DNA of 64,000 nucleotides from Planktotalea arctica (GCF_002105285.1 NZ_MUHR01000020.1:51530-115529); one strand, 5' to 3'. Counted from the stretch's first letter, positions 37,060-49,591 are shown. A program made the numbers and translations. The notes: generated from the sequence alone by a model not told the origin.

Positions 37060-38199
37060 TCAGGCGTGATCAACGATGGTCAAATGCTGCGCCAATGTAT
37101 CGATTTCACCCAGCCATTCGCGCAAAAGCGCAGGGTCGCTGGTAGCGGCGCTGACGCCCGGATTGATCTTACCGCCAAGCACCGCTTCGACACCCAATGA
37201 TAATGGAATCGAAACGAGGCGTGCCATTGCCGTTCCATTGCTGTCTCCCCATGCGTCCATTACATAGGTTTGATGCCAGATCGGGTTGCCGTCTTTTTCC
37301 GCCTTCAAGGCCACGCAAAGTACCACGCGATCAGGCTCGCCTTCATCATAGGCGTTGTCAGCCCAGAACTGGTCTGACATTTCTTTCAAGCGCGCATCGC
37401 CGCTTGCGCCTTCCAGCGTTTCGATTTCGGTGAACACGTCGCCCCATGCCTCTGCCCAACCATTCAGGCGCATTGTGCCGCGCACGAATTCCTTGACGTT
37501 CCAAGACGGGTCAAAATGATACTGACCCATGAAGGGAATGGAATCGCGGTTCGGATAGACCTCGAAACTTTCGGGGGTTGGTAGCGGTGCCATGTAGTGA
37601 CTGATTGCATCCCAAGGGCGGTTCACGTCCAGCTCTTTGAAATTTCGTATGGATTTTGAAGGAGAGCGTAGCGCTTTGAGCACGCCAAAGGGTGACCAAC
37701 TGAATTTATAGCGAAACGGATTAGGATGTTTCGGGATGCCGCCACAGTAAGAAATAAAGGACAGTTCTGCGTCTTTGTCGAAGTCTTGGCTGGCGCGGTA
37801 GCTTTCCACAAGGTGATGCGCCATCAGGTGATCAATGCCCGGATCAAGCCCGATTTCATTGAGCGAGACGACGCCCGCCGCGCGCGCTTGTGCATCAAGG
37901 GCGCGCATTTCGGGGGCAATGTAGGACGAGCTTACGAAGTGCGCTCCAAGCTCGATCGCCATTTCCGCGAGGGGCACGTGCCAATCGCCGGGGAGCATTG
38001 ACACCACCACATCGCCCGCCTGTAATTCGGCGCGAAGGGCGTCCATATCGAATACCTGGATACGCTGGGTCAGATCGCCAACGGCATCCTGTGCTTTGTC
38101 GATTGTGCGGTTCCAGACGGTAACCTCATGGCCCGCCTTGATCAAACGCCGCAAACCGGGAATGGCCGAAAGGCCGGTGCCGCACCAATGGATTGTCAT
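37060..38199 (-). CDS. Saccharopine dehydrogenase/reductase-family protein (Lys9-like)
   Basis: 379 residues. The N-terminal Rossmann segment is IHWCGTGLSAIPGLRRLIKAGHEVTVWNR. SSSYIAPEMRALDAQARAAGVVSLNEIGLDPGIDHLMAHHLVES is the saccharopine dehydrogenase core, close to fungal Lys9-type (glutamate-forming) enzymes. It lies 12 bp downstream of a Lys1-like gene, so together they could run lysine + 2-oxoglutarate to saccharopine to aminoadipate semialdehyde. In heterotrophic marine bacteria this would be lysine catabolism or osmoadaptation. The exact reaction direction is inferred. Confidence 0.87.
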   Translation of the reverse strand: MTIHWCGTGLSAIPGLRRLIKAGHEVTVWNRTIDKAQDAVGDLTQRIQVFDMDALRAELQAGDVVVSMLPGDWHVPLAEMAIELGAHFVSSSYIAPEMRALDAQARAAGVVSLNEIGLDPGIDHLMAHHLVESYRASQDFDKDAELSFISYCGGIPKHPNPFRYKFSWSPFGVLKALRSPSKSIRNFKELDVNRPWDAISHYMAPLPTPESFEVYPNRDSIPFMGQYHFDPSWNVKEFVRGTMRLNGWAEAWGDVFTEIETLEGASGDARLKEMSDQFWADNAYDEGEPDRVVLCVALKAEKDGNPIWHQTYVMDAWGDSNGTAMARLVSIPLSLGVEAVLGGKINPGVSAATSDPALLREWLGEIDTLAQHLTIVDHA

Positions 38200-38211
38200 G
38201 TTTGAAGTCCT

Positions 38212-39252
38212 CTAAAGATGGTCGTGAAACGTAGCTTCGGCCCGCGCCCAAACGCCAGTTTCGAGACTGCCCAGAGTGAGCAGGGAAGGCAAGAGTTGGG
38301 CCGCATAATCCTCGGAGCTTTCAACGGGAAGCATGGAAGGCAAGTTGTCGATTGCGGTGACATCAAGAGGCGGATCGTTATGAACGCGCAGCGCGGGATC
38401 GCGCCACGTCGTCGTGCGGTCATAGACTTTGACGGGGGAAAAATCGCTATCGGGATCGCAGGCGATATCCCCGATGACGCGCAGCGCGCGCGCATCGGTC
38501 TTGGCGCTTGCAGGCACGAAAACTGGCGTGCCGGGACGCGCGAGGATGCAGTTGAGAAACAGATCATGGGCGAGCACTTCGGGGAAGGGTCCACCGCTCG
38601 CGGTTTCCGCCATGTCCCATTTCGTGACAGGCGCGCCCATAGCCGTGAGCAGATCGGCGGCGCCTGTGCCGACGCGGCCCATGGCCCCGATGATGAGCGC
38701 GCTAGGAATTGTGATGCCCTCCATCACGGCTTTTAGATCGGTGACAAGGGCTTTGGAGCTTTGTAACACGCCCACTGGTCCGGCAATGCCGTTCTTTTGC
38801 TGCGCGATCCAGCAAAGCAGCGTGACGGCTGCGCCAGCGTAGCCTGCCCAATAACCAAAGGCTGCGACGCGGCGGCCTGTTTCATCAACGAGGTATTCCA
38901 GATCGTAAAGCGTGCCGCCCCCCGCCTTGAAACGATCCAGCAAGATGCGCCCTGTCGGTTGGCCCTTGAACGCATGACCGAACATGATGTGGCGGTGACG
39001 CAAAGGCGTGCCGTCTTCGGGCAATTCCTTGAGGCCGAAAATGATCGCATCGCTTGGGGCCTCAGGCCATGAGTTTTCAGGCGCGATATCGCAGCCCGCG
39101 TCCTTGTAGCCTTCAATCCCGATCGCGCGCACAGAGCTTTGCTCGATTGTGACGCGCAGGCCTGCTTTCATCAGATCCGCAGCGCCCGCAGGCGTGAGTC
39201 CGACGCGTTCTTCATTCTCGCGCTGCTCTGCGCGCACCCATAGATGTGTCAT
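38212..39252 (-). CDS. Saccharopine dehydrogenase (NAD+, L-lysine-forming type, Lys1-like)
   Basis: 346 residues aligning along their whole length, by eye, with fungal Lys1. Shared features are RAEQRENEERVGLTPAGA at the N-terminus (alanine dehydrogenase/PNT-like), IIFGLKELPEDG with the catalytic Lys, RHIMFGHAFKGQ with the catalytic His, TLYDLEYLVDETGRRVAAFGYWAGYAGAA, ALIIGAMGRVGTGA for NAD, and the C-terminal VTAIDNLPSMLPVESSEDYA. It joins or splits lysine and 2-oxoglutarate through saccharopine. The partner gene follows directly. Confidence 0.9.
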   Translation of the reverse strand: MTHLWVRAEQRENEERVGLTPAGAADLMKAGLRVTIEQSSVRAIGIEGYKDAGCDIAPENSWPEAPSDAIIFGLKELPEDGTPLRHRHIMFGHAFKGQPTGRILLDRFKAGGGTLYDLEYLVDETGRRVAAFGYWAGYAGAAVTLLCWIAQQKNGIAGPVGVLQSSKALVTDLKAVMEGITIPSALIIGAMGRVGTGAADLLTAMGAPVTKWDMAETASGGPFPEVLAHDLFLNCILARPGTPVFVPASAKTDARALRVIGDIACDPDSDFSPVKVYDRTTTWRDPALRVHNDPPLDVTAIDNLPSMLPVESSEDYAAQLLPSLLTLGSLETGVWARAEATFHDHL

Positions 39253-39262
39253 GAAAACCTCC

Positions 39263-39922
39263 CTAGATATGCGTTTGCGCGTGGTGGCGGCCCGTCTCTT
39301 CGAGATGGGCGATGTTGTTGAACTGCGTCAGTGCGAGGCTGCTGCCGATGCGTGTGATGCGGTGGGTCGAGGTGTTCATGATCGCAAGGCACATGCGCGC
39401 ATAGCCCTCGATATCTAGGCCGAGTACCTGCCGCGTGACCATGCCGATCAGTCCGCCTGAAGTGACGACCAAAGCGCGATCCGAGCGCGCGGCAATGTCG
39501 TCGAGCGCGGCGTTCACGCGGTCCTCGAAAAAGGCGAAACTTTCAGGCACGCCGTTCAGACGGTCCTCTTTCCACGCGTTTAGAAGGCGGGGCATGTGCT
39601 TGGCGAATTCTTCGTTCGTCGTCGGGATGGCGGTGCCGTTCATCGCTTCATAGGCTTTGGACAGATCAAAATAAGCCAACTCATTCAGGCGCGCATCTTT
39701 AATCACAGGTGCGAAGCCTTGCGCCTTCATACCGTGTGCGGTTTCGACGTGACGGCGCAATGTGCCGCAATAAACACTGTCGAACACCTGATGCGTCGCG
39801 CGCATGTGATCTCCAAGCCATGCGGCCTGTTCATGGCCCAACGGGCTTAACTTGTCATATCCCTGCTCGTCCGTGCTGGCTGAATTGGCTTGTCCATGCC
39901 GCACCAAAGTGATCTGTGCCAT
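39263..39922 (-). CDS. Histidine phosphatase-family protein
   Basis: 219 residues beginning MAQITLVRHGQANS, where RHG carries the phosphohistidine. The second-half His lies in ALVVTSGGLIGMV, here Ser-Gly instead of the usual GHG, so the C-terminal catalytic His is not at its common place. The phosphatase may be altered or degenerate at that position. The frame stays open for 400 codons upstream, but only as antisense of the M20 gene. It starts on the same strand as the saccharopine pair, 10 bp before it. Confidence 0.85.
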   Translation of the reverse strand: MAQITLVRHGQANSASTDEQGYDKLSPLGHEQAAWLGDHMRATHQVFDSVYCGTLRRHVETAHGMKAQGFAPVIKDARLNELAYFDLSKAYEAMNGTAIPTTNEEFAKHMPRLLNAWKEDRLNGVPESFAFFEDRVNAALDDIAARSDRALVVTSGGLIGMVTRQVLGLDIEGYARMCLAIMNTSTHRITRIGSSLALTQFNNIAHLEETGRHHAQTHI

Positions 39923-40018
39923 CCGTGCTCCTATCTGCTGCACGAAGATGTAGCGGGGCGCGGGCGGAGTTGAAAGGGCGCGTGTTCTGTGATGCTCTGC
40001 CCCCAAAGGAGAGACGCT

Positions 40019-41211
40019 ATGCCCCTGAACCCCGAGCGATTTTTGCAAAGCCTGCATCACCTGCGCAGCATCGGTGCTTCGGGAGTTGCCAAAGGCGTTG
40101 TGCGCCCCGCGTTTAGCGCGCCTGACATTGCAGCGCGCGAATGGCTGATGGCGCAGCTTGAGGCCTGCGGTTTGCAGGTTCATGTGGACCCGGTTGGCTC
40201 GGTTTTTGGGCTTGCGCCGGGCAAAAGCCTGCTGCTCGGCTCGCATACGGATACGCAGCCGGAGGGGGGCTGGCTCGATGGCGCGCTCGGCGTGATGGCC
40301 GCCTTGGAAATTGCGCGCGCAGCGCAGGAAGATGGCGGCGCGCCTGTTTCTGTTGTGTCCTTTCAGGATGAAGAGGGACGGTTTGGCGTCACGACGGGCA
40401 GCGCGATCTGGTGCGAGACGCTTGATCTGGCGACGGCAGATGAATTGGTGGATCGCGATGGTGTGCGCTTTGGCGATGCGCGCGCGTCGATGGGTGGCAA
40501 GGCGGCGGATTTCGTCGATCCTGCGCGCTTTCGCGGCTATATTGAGATGCACATTGAGCAAGGTCCGGTGATGGACGGGTCGGGCGAGGCGGTGGGTGTC
40601 GTCACCGACATCGTTGGCATTCGCGACATGAAAATCACCATGCAAGGGCAGCAAAACCATGCGGGCACGACCCCAATGGCGCTGCGCCGTGATGCGTTTC
40701 AGGCGCTGTCCGCGTTCAACGCGGCGCTGAACGAGCGGTTGCGCAACGTGGTGACGCCGCAAACGGTCTGGACGATTGGCCATGTGATTTTGCATCCCAA
40801 TGCGTCCTCCATCGTGCCGGGCAAGGTGACGTTTTCGATGCAGTGGCGCGATGGAGACGCCGATCGTTTGACGCGGATGGAGGCGGTGATCCGCGACACA
40901 GCGCGAGAGATTGCAAATGTGCAAGGCATGGCGCTGAGCTATGGCCGGATGCTGGGCCTTGACCCTGTCGCGATGGATTGCGCTTTGCGCGCAGCGCTGG
41001 AGGCAAGCGCAGAGGAGCAAGCGCCGGATAACTGGCGCGCGATGGCGTCGGGCGCGCTGCACGATGCCACGAATGTTGCTGCGCTGATGCCAAGCGCGAT
41101 GCTGTTCGTGCCCTCGATCAACGGGATCAGCCATGCGTTTGAGGAAGACACAGCAGAGGATGATTTGGTGACAGGTTTGAAGGTTTTGGCAGGGGCGGTC
41201 GCGCGTCTTGT

Positions 41212-41215
<4 letters not shown>
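40019..41215 (+). CDS. M20-family Zn amidohydrolase (allantoate / N-carbamoyl-amino-acid hydrolase-like)
   Basis: 398 residues from an ATG after AAAGGAGAG. Metal ligands are visible in [21 protein letters not shown] (His, Asp), FQDEEGRFG (Glu-Glu), [11 protein letters not shown] (His) and a late [10 protein letters not shown] (His). The substrate-binding block [11 protein letters not shown] is that of hydantoinase/carbamoylase-family amidases, which include AllC and beta-ureidopropionase-like enzymes. No allantoin or pyrimidine genes are adjacent, so the substrate is open. It overlaps the convergent thioesterase by 4 bp. Confidence 0.9.
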
Positions 41216-44065
<2,850 letters not shown>

Positions 44066-44140
44066 CTATTTGTATGTTTTATACGAATATTTGGGGGGGT
44101 TGTCACGGCTTTCACCTATATTTTGTGCATCCGTTGGCAG

Positions 44141-45253
44141 TTAGGTCCGGGGGATGACTTTGGTCTCGCTTACGCCTGCGGATTCTGTGACTTCAATGTG
44201 TACTGCGGGTCCGGTGAGGCTGTCAAAAAGCGCAGGCTCCGTGCCGGTCATCCAGGCCTGCGCACCAAGCGCGCTGATCTCGGTGTAAAGCGCCGCGCGG
44301 CGGGCGCTGTCGAGGTGTGCGGCGACCTCATCGAGTAGCAAAATTGGCGGCGCGCCGATTTGAACTGCCAGCGCGCGTGCGTTGGCGAGGATGAGTGAGA
44401 TAAGAAGTGCTTTTTGCTCGCCTGTTGAGCAATCCTTGGCAGGTACGCCCTTCGCGGTGAACACTCCGTAAAGATCGGCGCGGTGCGGACCGACCAAAGT
44501 GCGCCCTGCGGCGAGATCGCGAAAGCGGCTGGCCTCGAAGGCGCTTTTCAGATCGGCGCTGTCGGCGGGCATGGCATCTTCGGAATGGATGAGCTCTAGA
44601 TCGGCGGTCGGAAAGGCGGTTTCTGCCTGCATTTGCGCGTCGCTGAGGAAGGCGAGCGTCGCGACGCGGTTCTCGTGGATTACCGCCCCGGTTTGCGCAA
44701 GGCGGGTTTCGAGCACGCCGTACCACATAGGATCGCGCACGTTTTCCTTAAGCAGCCTGTTGCGCTCGCGCATGGTTTTTTCATAGGTGAGGGAGGCCTC
44801 CGCGTGGTTCGGAAAAAAGCTGAGGGCCATACGATCAAGGAAGCGCCGACGCCCATCTGCGCCCTCGATCCAGAGGCGGTCCATCGCTGGGATCAGCCAG
44901 AGCACGCGGGAGAGTTCCGCAAGGCGGTTCTGGGCAACAGGTTTGGAATTGACCTTGGTACTGCGAGCCGCGCCGTTTTCGGACCAGAATTCGATCTCAT
45001 GGCTTTGACCTTGGGCCTGCAGGACGCCCGAGACTTTCCATCCCAAAGCCTCAGGGCGGCGTGTCATCTCTTCGGCACTTGCGCGCCTCATCCCTCGCCC
45101 CGGGGAGAAAAGGGACACTGCCTCTAGGATGTTGGTCTTGCCCGCGCCATTCGGGCCATGGATCGCCACAGGCAAAGGCCCGCACGACAGGCGGGCCAGC
45201 TTGTGCGAGCGAAAATGAGAGAGTGTCAGCTCGGTGAGCGCGAGCGAGGTCAT
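44141..45253 (-). CDS. recF: DNA replication/repair protein RecF
   Basis: 370 residues. Walker A is GPNGAGKTN near residue 33. The ABC-type signature region STGEQKALLISLILA and Walker B PILLLDEVAAHLD are all present. RecF loads RecA at gaps together with RecO and RecR. It follows dnaN by 10 bp and is probably co-transcribed with it. Confidence 0.96.
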   Translation of the reverse strand: MTSLALTELTLSHFRSHKLARLSCGPLPVAIHGPNGAGKTNILEAVSLFSPGRGMRRASAEEMTRRPEALGWKVSGVLQAQGQSHEIEFWSENGAARSTKVNSKPVAQNRLAELSRVLWLIPAMDRLWIEGADGRRRFLDRMALSFFPNHAEASLTYEKTMRERNRLLKENVRDPMWYGVLETRLAQTGAVIHENRVATLAFLSDAQMQAETAFPTADLELIHSEDAMPADSADLKSAFEASRFRDLAAGRTLVGPHRADLYGVFTAKGVPAKDCSTGEQKALLISLILANARALAVQIGAPPILLLDEVAAHLDSARRAALYTEISALGAQAWMTGTEPALFDSLTGPAVHIEVTESAGVSETKVIPRT

Positions 45254-45263
45254 TTAGGCGGCG

Positions 45264-46382
45264 TCAAACACGCATGGGCATGACGACATAGACCGCGCTG
45301 GTGTCATTGCCTTCGCGCATCAAGGTCGGATCGCCGGAGGAATTGAACAGGAACACGGCGTTTTCGCGGTCCACCTGACTGGCGATTTCCAGCAAGTATT
45401 TGGCATTGAAACCAATTTCGAGGCGCTCGTCATTATAGGCGACGGCCAGTTCTTCTTCGGCAGCGCCGCTATCGGGGGCGTTGACCGAAAGGATCAGGCG
45501 ATCCTCGTCGAGAGAAAGTTTCACGGCGCGCGAGCGCTCGGACGATACGGTCGCGACGCGATCGACAGCTCTTGCAAAATCGGCGGCATCCACTTCGAGC
45601 TTACGCGTGTTGCCCTGCGGAATGACGCGGGTGTAATCGGGAAAGGTCCCGTCGATGACTTTGGACGTCAGGGTGATTTCAGGCGTTGCAAAACGTACCT
45701 TGGTCTCGGACACGGAGACGGCGATTTGCATGTCGTCTTCGTCCAGAAGCTTGCGCAATTCTCCCACTGTTTTACGCGGTACGATCACGCCCGGCATATC
45801 GGAGGCATTTTCGGGCAAATCTGCGTCGATGCGCGCAAGGCGGTGGCCGTCCGTTGCCACACAGCGAAGCACTTTGCCCCCATCAGATTCTGACACGTGC
45901 ATGTAAACACCGTTCAGATAATAGCGTGTTTCTTCCGTTGAAATCGCGAACTTGGACTTGTCGAACAGGCGGCGCAGCACGCTCGCTTTGATCGAGAAAT
46001 TCGCAGTATATTCAGACGACGCCATGACCGGAAAATCTTCCTTTGGCAACGTCGCCAAGGAAAAGTTGGAGCGGCCCGCCTCAATGGTGAGGCGACCGGA
46101 GGTGCCGTCATCCGCGAGTGTGACCTGTGCGCCGTCAGGCAATTTACGAACAATTTCATTCAAAGTGGTGGCAGAAACAGTCGTCGATCCCGCGCGCTCT
46201 ACCATGGCTTCAACTTTGTCCACGACTTCGATGTCGAGGTCCGTCGCGCGGAACCGCACATCGCCACCTTCGGCTTCGATCAGCACGTTGGCGAGGATCG
46301 GGATGGTGTTGCGGCGCTCGACCACAGATTGCGCGTGCGAGACGGCTTTAAGCAGCGTTGCGCGTTCGATGCTGATTTTCAT
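45264..46382 (-). CDS. dnaN: DNA polymerase III sliding clamp (beta subunit)
   Basis: 372 residues in three clamp domains. It begins MKISIERATLLKAVSHAQSV and ends with the universal VMPMRV. YYLNGVYMHV and ATDGHRLA lie in the middle domain. The ring tethers polymerase III to DNA. AGGAGCG precedes the ATG. A hairpin in the dnaA-dnaN gap suggests partly separate expression. Confidence 0.98.
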   Translation of the reverse strand: MKISIERATLLKAVSHAQSVVERRNTIPILANVLIEAEGGDVRFRATDLDIEVVDKVEAMVERAGSTTVSATTLNEIVRKLPDGAQVTLADDGTSGRLTIEAGRSNFSLATLPKEDFPVMASSEYTANFSIKASVLRRLFDKSKFAISTEETRYYLNGVYMHVSESDGGKVLRCVATDGHRLARIDADLPENASDMPGVIVPRKTVGELRKLLDEDDMQIAVSVSETKVRFATPEITLTSKVIDGTFPDYTRVIPQGNTRKLEVDAADFARAVDRVATVSSERSRAVKLSLDEDRLILSVNAPDSGAAEEELAVAYNDERLEIGFNAKYLLEIASQVDRENAVFLFNSSGDPTLMREGNDTSAVYVVMPMRV

Positions 46383-46443
46383 GTGTCTCGCTCCTAGAAG
46401 ACGTTCCGGAGCGCTAAGTTACCTGAAAAACAGCGCCCCTCAA

Positions 46444-46475
46444 GCCCTTTTCACGCTTTGATGCGCGTGAAGGGC
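46444..46475 (-). terminator. Hairpin between dnaA and dnaN
   Basis: GCCCTT-TT-CACGC (46444-46456) can pair with GCGTGAAGGGC (46465-46475), giving 11 pairs with a 2-base bulge. It lies 20-51 bp after the dnaA stop. No continuous T-run follows immediately on the minus strand, so it may be a partial terminator or processing site. Confidence 0.4.
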
Positions 46476-46494
46476 ACAGTGTGACGGGACCGCC

Positions 46495-47868
46495 CTATTC
46501 TTCGAGCGCGCGGCGCAGCATTTCGATGTCTTCTGCGATTTGACCGTCTTGTACTTTCAACTCTTCGATACGCTTGACGCCGTGCATGACCGTCGTGTGA
46601 TCACGTCCGCCAAAGCGGCGGCCAATCTCTGGCAGAGAGCGGCTGGTGAGTTGCTTGCACAGATACATCGCTACCTGCCGTGGGCGGGCAAAGTTACGCA
46701 CACGTTTGGGGCCAATCAACTCGGAGAGGCGAATGTTGTAATGCTCAGAAACGCGCCGCTGGATTTCCTCGACGGTAATTTTACGCTCTGACGCACGCAA
46801 AACATCAGAAAGGCAATCAACGGTCAGGTCCATCGTGATGTCACGGCCCACAAGCGAGGCGAAGGCAAACAGACGCGTCAGAGCGCCCTCAAGCACGCGC
46901 ACATTGGTGCTGATGCGATGCGCGAGAAATTCAAGAATTCCGTTGTCGATCTGAAGGCCTGGATACTGGGCGCGCTGAATCTCGACTTTGGACTGCAGGA
47001 TGCCGAGGCGAAGTTCGTAATCAGTCGGGTGCAGATCAACGACAAGACCACATTGCATGCGCGACTTGATGCGATCTTCGAGGTCCTTGATTTCACCTGG
47101 TGCACGGTCGGCGGAAATGATGATTTGTTTGTTCTGATCCACGAGCGCATTGAAAGTGTGGAAGAACTCTTCTTGCGTGCTGTCCTTGCCGCCGATGAAT
47201 TGAACGTCGTCGACCATCAAGACATCCACCGCGCGAAACAGGCTTTTGAAGTCCATCATTTTACGCTCGCGCAGCGCCTGAACGAAGCGGTACATGAATT
47301 GCTCTGCCGAGAGATAAAGCACCTTTAGATCAGGGCGACTTGTTTGAAGTTCGTGTGCAATAGCGTGCATCAAGTGCGTCTTACCAAGGCCGACACCGCC
47401 ATAAAGGAAAAGCGGATTGAAGGTGACGGGACCACCTTCGGCGACGCGGCGCGCAGCGGCGTGAGCTAGCTCGTTCGGTTTGCCCACGACAAAATTGTCA
47501 AAGGTAAAACGCTTGTCGAGCGGGGCGCCAGTCAAACCGCTTTTTGCGGCAGGCTGCTTTGCGGGGGTGCTGGTTTGAACTGGCTTCACGGCGTTGCTCG
47601 GCAATTTGGCCGCATCGCTTGCTCCGGATTTCAGAACCGAAAAATGTACGCGCTGGATATCGTGGCCTGCTTGCTGGGCCTGATAGACGATCATGTCGCC
47701 AAAATTCTGGGAAACATAATTGCCAAGGAAATTGGTCGGAACACTAAAGCTGGCGATGCCGTTCTTCGCGCCGACAAAAGACAAAGGTCCGATCCAATTG
47801 GTATAATTGTTCTTGCCCACGGATGCCCGAAGGATGTCTTGCAGTTGTCCCCAGTCGTCGATCGTCAT
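46495..47868 (-). CDS. dnaA: Chromosomal replication initiator protein DnaA
   Basis: 457 residues. Domain I (about 1-80), a linker, the AAA+ ATPase with Walker A GGVGLGKTH at residue 157 and Walker B VDVLMVDDVQFI, and the DNA-binding domain ending in GGRDHTTVMHGVKRIEEL. It opens the origin and also regulates transcription. It heads the dnaA-dnaN-recF-gyrB order, which continues without interruption. AGGAAAG precedes the ATG. Confidence 0.98.
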   Translation of the reverse strand: MTIDDWGQLQDILRASVGKNNYTNWIGPLSFVGAKNGIASFSVPTNFLGNYVSQNFGDMIVYQAQQAGHDIQRVHFSVLKSGASDAAKLPSNAVKPVQTSTPAKQPAAKSGLTGAPLDKRFTFDNFVVGKPNELAHAAARRVAEGGPVTFNPLFLYGGVGLGKTHLMHAIAHELQTSRPDLKVLYLSAEQFMYRFVQALRERKMMDFKSLFRAVDVLMVDDVQFIGGKDSTQEEFFHTFNALVDQNKQIIISADRAPGEIKDLEDRIKSRMQCGLVVDLHPTDYELRLGILQSKVEIQRAQYPGLQIDNGILEFLAHRISTNVRVLEGALTRLFAFASLVGRDITMDLTVDCLSDVLRASERKITVEEIQRRVSEHYNIRLSELIGPKRVRNFARPRQVAMYLCKQLTSRSLPEIGRRFGGRDHTTVMHGVKRIEELKVQDGQIAEDIEMLRRALEE

Positions 47869-48451
47869 CTGTATTCTTTCCTAACCAACAATCCTCTTTC
47901 GCGAGTCCATAAACGAAGGGCAGTCCCTCGATCATGATGTGTCGGCCCAAAACGCTGTGCACGCATGCCTCATCGATTTGAGGCAACGCGCAGAGCGCCG
48001 TTCAGGCAAGATAATGAAATGCACGCGAACCGGGTCCCCACCAGATATCGCGTGCTTTTCAAGCTCTCCCTCGAAACATAAACATGCTGAAGCGCACTTT
48101 GACCTTCGGTTTCGCAAAGGTCAGGCGCTGTGTTTGGCAGCAAATTTTCAAACTATCCCAAGGCGACGTGAATCGCTCACTCTTGGTAGCAAGTCGCTCT
48201 ACGAAGCGGCAATAGATCAATGGGGCTTGACTCATCGAATGGTCGAAAAGAATCTCCGCACCTCGGAAAATGCAACAAGGCCTACAAAAAAACGCCCTGT
48301 CATTTTCGCCCTATTGACCGCAGAGACAAATGGCCTTGCTCGCTAGAATCGATGGGTATGCGAGCAGGAATACCTCTAAAATGAAGAAAGCGCCGACCCA
48401 TGACAGGCGGCGCTTAACATCCATATTTTCTACCGGTCTTTAAGGCCGGAG
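47869..48451. other. 583-bp intergenic region between rpsT and dnaA
   Basis: No convincing gene is seen; the longest frame (47939-48346, + strand) has a composition and start unlike a real protein here. The region must hold the dnaA promoter. It contains five GANTC sites (47903, 48170, 48229, 48250, 48346), four of them within 181 bp. This is the recognition sequence of the alphaproteobacterial cell-cycle methylase CcrM. I found no close match to the DnaA box TTATCCACA, so there is no evidence that this is the replication origin. The rpsT terminator lies at 48388-48415. Confidence 0.6.
48388..48415 (-). terminator. Rho-independent terminator of rpsT
   Basis: AAGCGCCG (48388-48395) and CGGCGCTT (48408-48415) form an 8-bp stem with a 12-base loop. 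On the minus strand it is followed by the T-rich TTCTTCATTTT. It lies 37 bp after the rpsT stop. Confidence 0.8.
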
Positions 48452-48715
48452 TTACCCGATCGCTTTCACGCGGGCGGAGAGGCGGGACATTTTCCGCGCC
48501 ACTGTGTTCTTGTGGAATACACCTTTAGTGACACCGCGCATCATTTCAGGCTGCGCTGCTCGAAGAGCAGTCGTCGCTGCGTCTTTGTCACCAGTTGTGA
48601 TCGCCTCTTCCACTTTTTTGAGGAAGGTGCGAATGCGCGAACGGCGCGCTTTGTTTACTTGAAAGCGTGCTTCGTTTTGACGGGCGCGCTTTTTTGCTTG
48701 AGGCGAATTGGCCAT
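48452..48715 (-). CDS. rpsT: 30S ribosomal protein S20
   Basis: 87 residues, the family length, starting [18 protein letters not shown], with the helical Arg/Lys-rich body and the block [20 protein letters not shown]. It binds the bottom of the 16S rRNA. Location next to dnaA is common in alphaproteobacteria. Confidence 0.98.
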   Translation of the reverse strand: MANSPQAKKRARQNEARFQVNKARRSRIRTFLKKVEEAITTGDKDAATTALRAAQPEMMRGVTKGVFHKNTVARKMSRLSARVKAIG

Positions 48716-48814
48716 AAATCATCGTCCCGCTTGTTTGGGCTGCATTCTATCTTGAAGTCGCGTCTTTAGGGCCGACTCGCCGCCCTGTCAACACACGCCT
48801 TCGGCTTGGTCGTA

Positions 48815-49591
48815 CTATTTGTCTCTAAATTGTGCCTGACGCTTTTCCAAAAAGGCCCCCATACCCTCTTTTTGGTCTTCGGTTGCAAAGAGCGAATGGA
48901 ACAAACGGCGCTCGAACAGGATGCCTTCGCTCAGCGTCGTCTCGTAGCTGCGGTTCACCGCTTCTTTGACGGCCATGGAGGTCAGAACCGACTTTTCCGC
49001 AATCTTCTGCGCGGCGCTCATCGCTTCGTCCTTGAGCTTTTTCGCAGGAACCACGCGACTTACGAGGCCCGAGCGCTCTGCTTCTTCGGCGTCCATGAAA
49101 CGACCTGTGAGGTGCATGTCCATAGACTTGGACTTGCCTACGAAGCGCGTCAAGCGCTGCGTACCGCCGATGCCCGCGACGACGCCGAGGTTGATTTCAG
49201 GCTGGCCGAACTTGGCCGTGTCCGCTGCGATGATAAAATCGCACATCATCGCCAATTCGCAGCCGCCGCCGAGCGCATAGCCCGCGACCGCGGCGATGAT
49301 CGGCTTGCGTACGCTGCGCACCGCGTCGCCTTCTTTGGCGAAGAAATCGGACATGAACATCTCGACGAACGTCTTTTCGGACATTTCCTTGATATCCGCG
49401 CCGGCGGCGAAAGCTTTGTCAGAACCGGTCAGCACGATGCAGCGCACTTTGTCGTTGCTATCGGCGTCCTTCAGCGCGACGCTCAGTTCAGCAAGAACTT
49501 GTGAATTGAGCGCATTCATCGCTTCGGGGCGATTGATGCGTATAAGTGCGACGTGATCTTCGATGTCGATGATCAGCGTTTCATAGGCCAT
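48815..49591 (-). CDS. Enoyl-CoA hydratase
   Basis: 258 residues of the crotonase fold. The oxyanion hole segment is [18 protein letters not shown]. The catalytic glutamates are in [14 protein letters not shown] and [32 protein letters not shown] near the N-terminus is typical. It hydrates trans-2-enoyl-CoA in fatty-acid or amino-acid breakdown. It is a single gene with no beta-oxidation partners in view. Confidence 0.94.
   Translation of the reverse strand: MAYETLIIDIEDHVALIRINRPEAMNALNSQVLAELSVALKDADSNDKVRCIVLTGSDKAFAAGADIKEMSEKTFVEMFMSDFFAKEGDAVRSVRKPIIAAVAGYALGGGCELAMMCDFIIAADTAKFGQPEINLGVVAGIGGTQRLTRFVGKSKSMDMHLTGRFMDAEEAERSGLVSRVVPAKKLKDEAMSAAQKIAEKSVLTSMAVKEAVNRSYETTLSEGILFERRLFHSLFATEDQKEGMGAFLEKRQAQFRDK

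Noticed and set aside
39923..41134. Very long open frame on the minus strand continuing upstream of the histidine phosphatase
   Set aside because: It is antisense to the intact M20 amidohydrolase gene, is rich in Arg and His as such shadows are, and the phosphatase has a clear family start at 39922.
47939..48346. Possible 135-residue gene upstream of dnaA on the + strand
   Set aside because: Its composition is unlike neighbouring genes, it has no ribosome-binding site or domain, and it overlaps the expected dnaA promoter region.
47869..48451. Replication origin next to dnaA
   Set aside because: No close match to the DnaA box TTATCCACA and no clear AT-rich unwinding element was found; in many alphaproteobacteria the origin is elsewhere.
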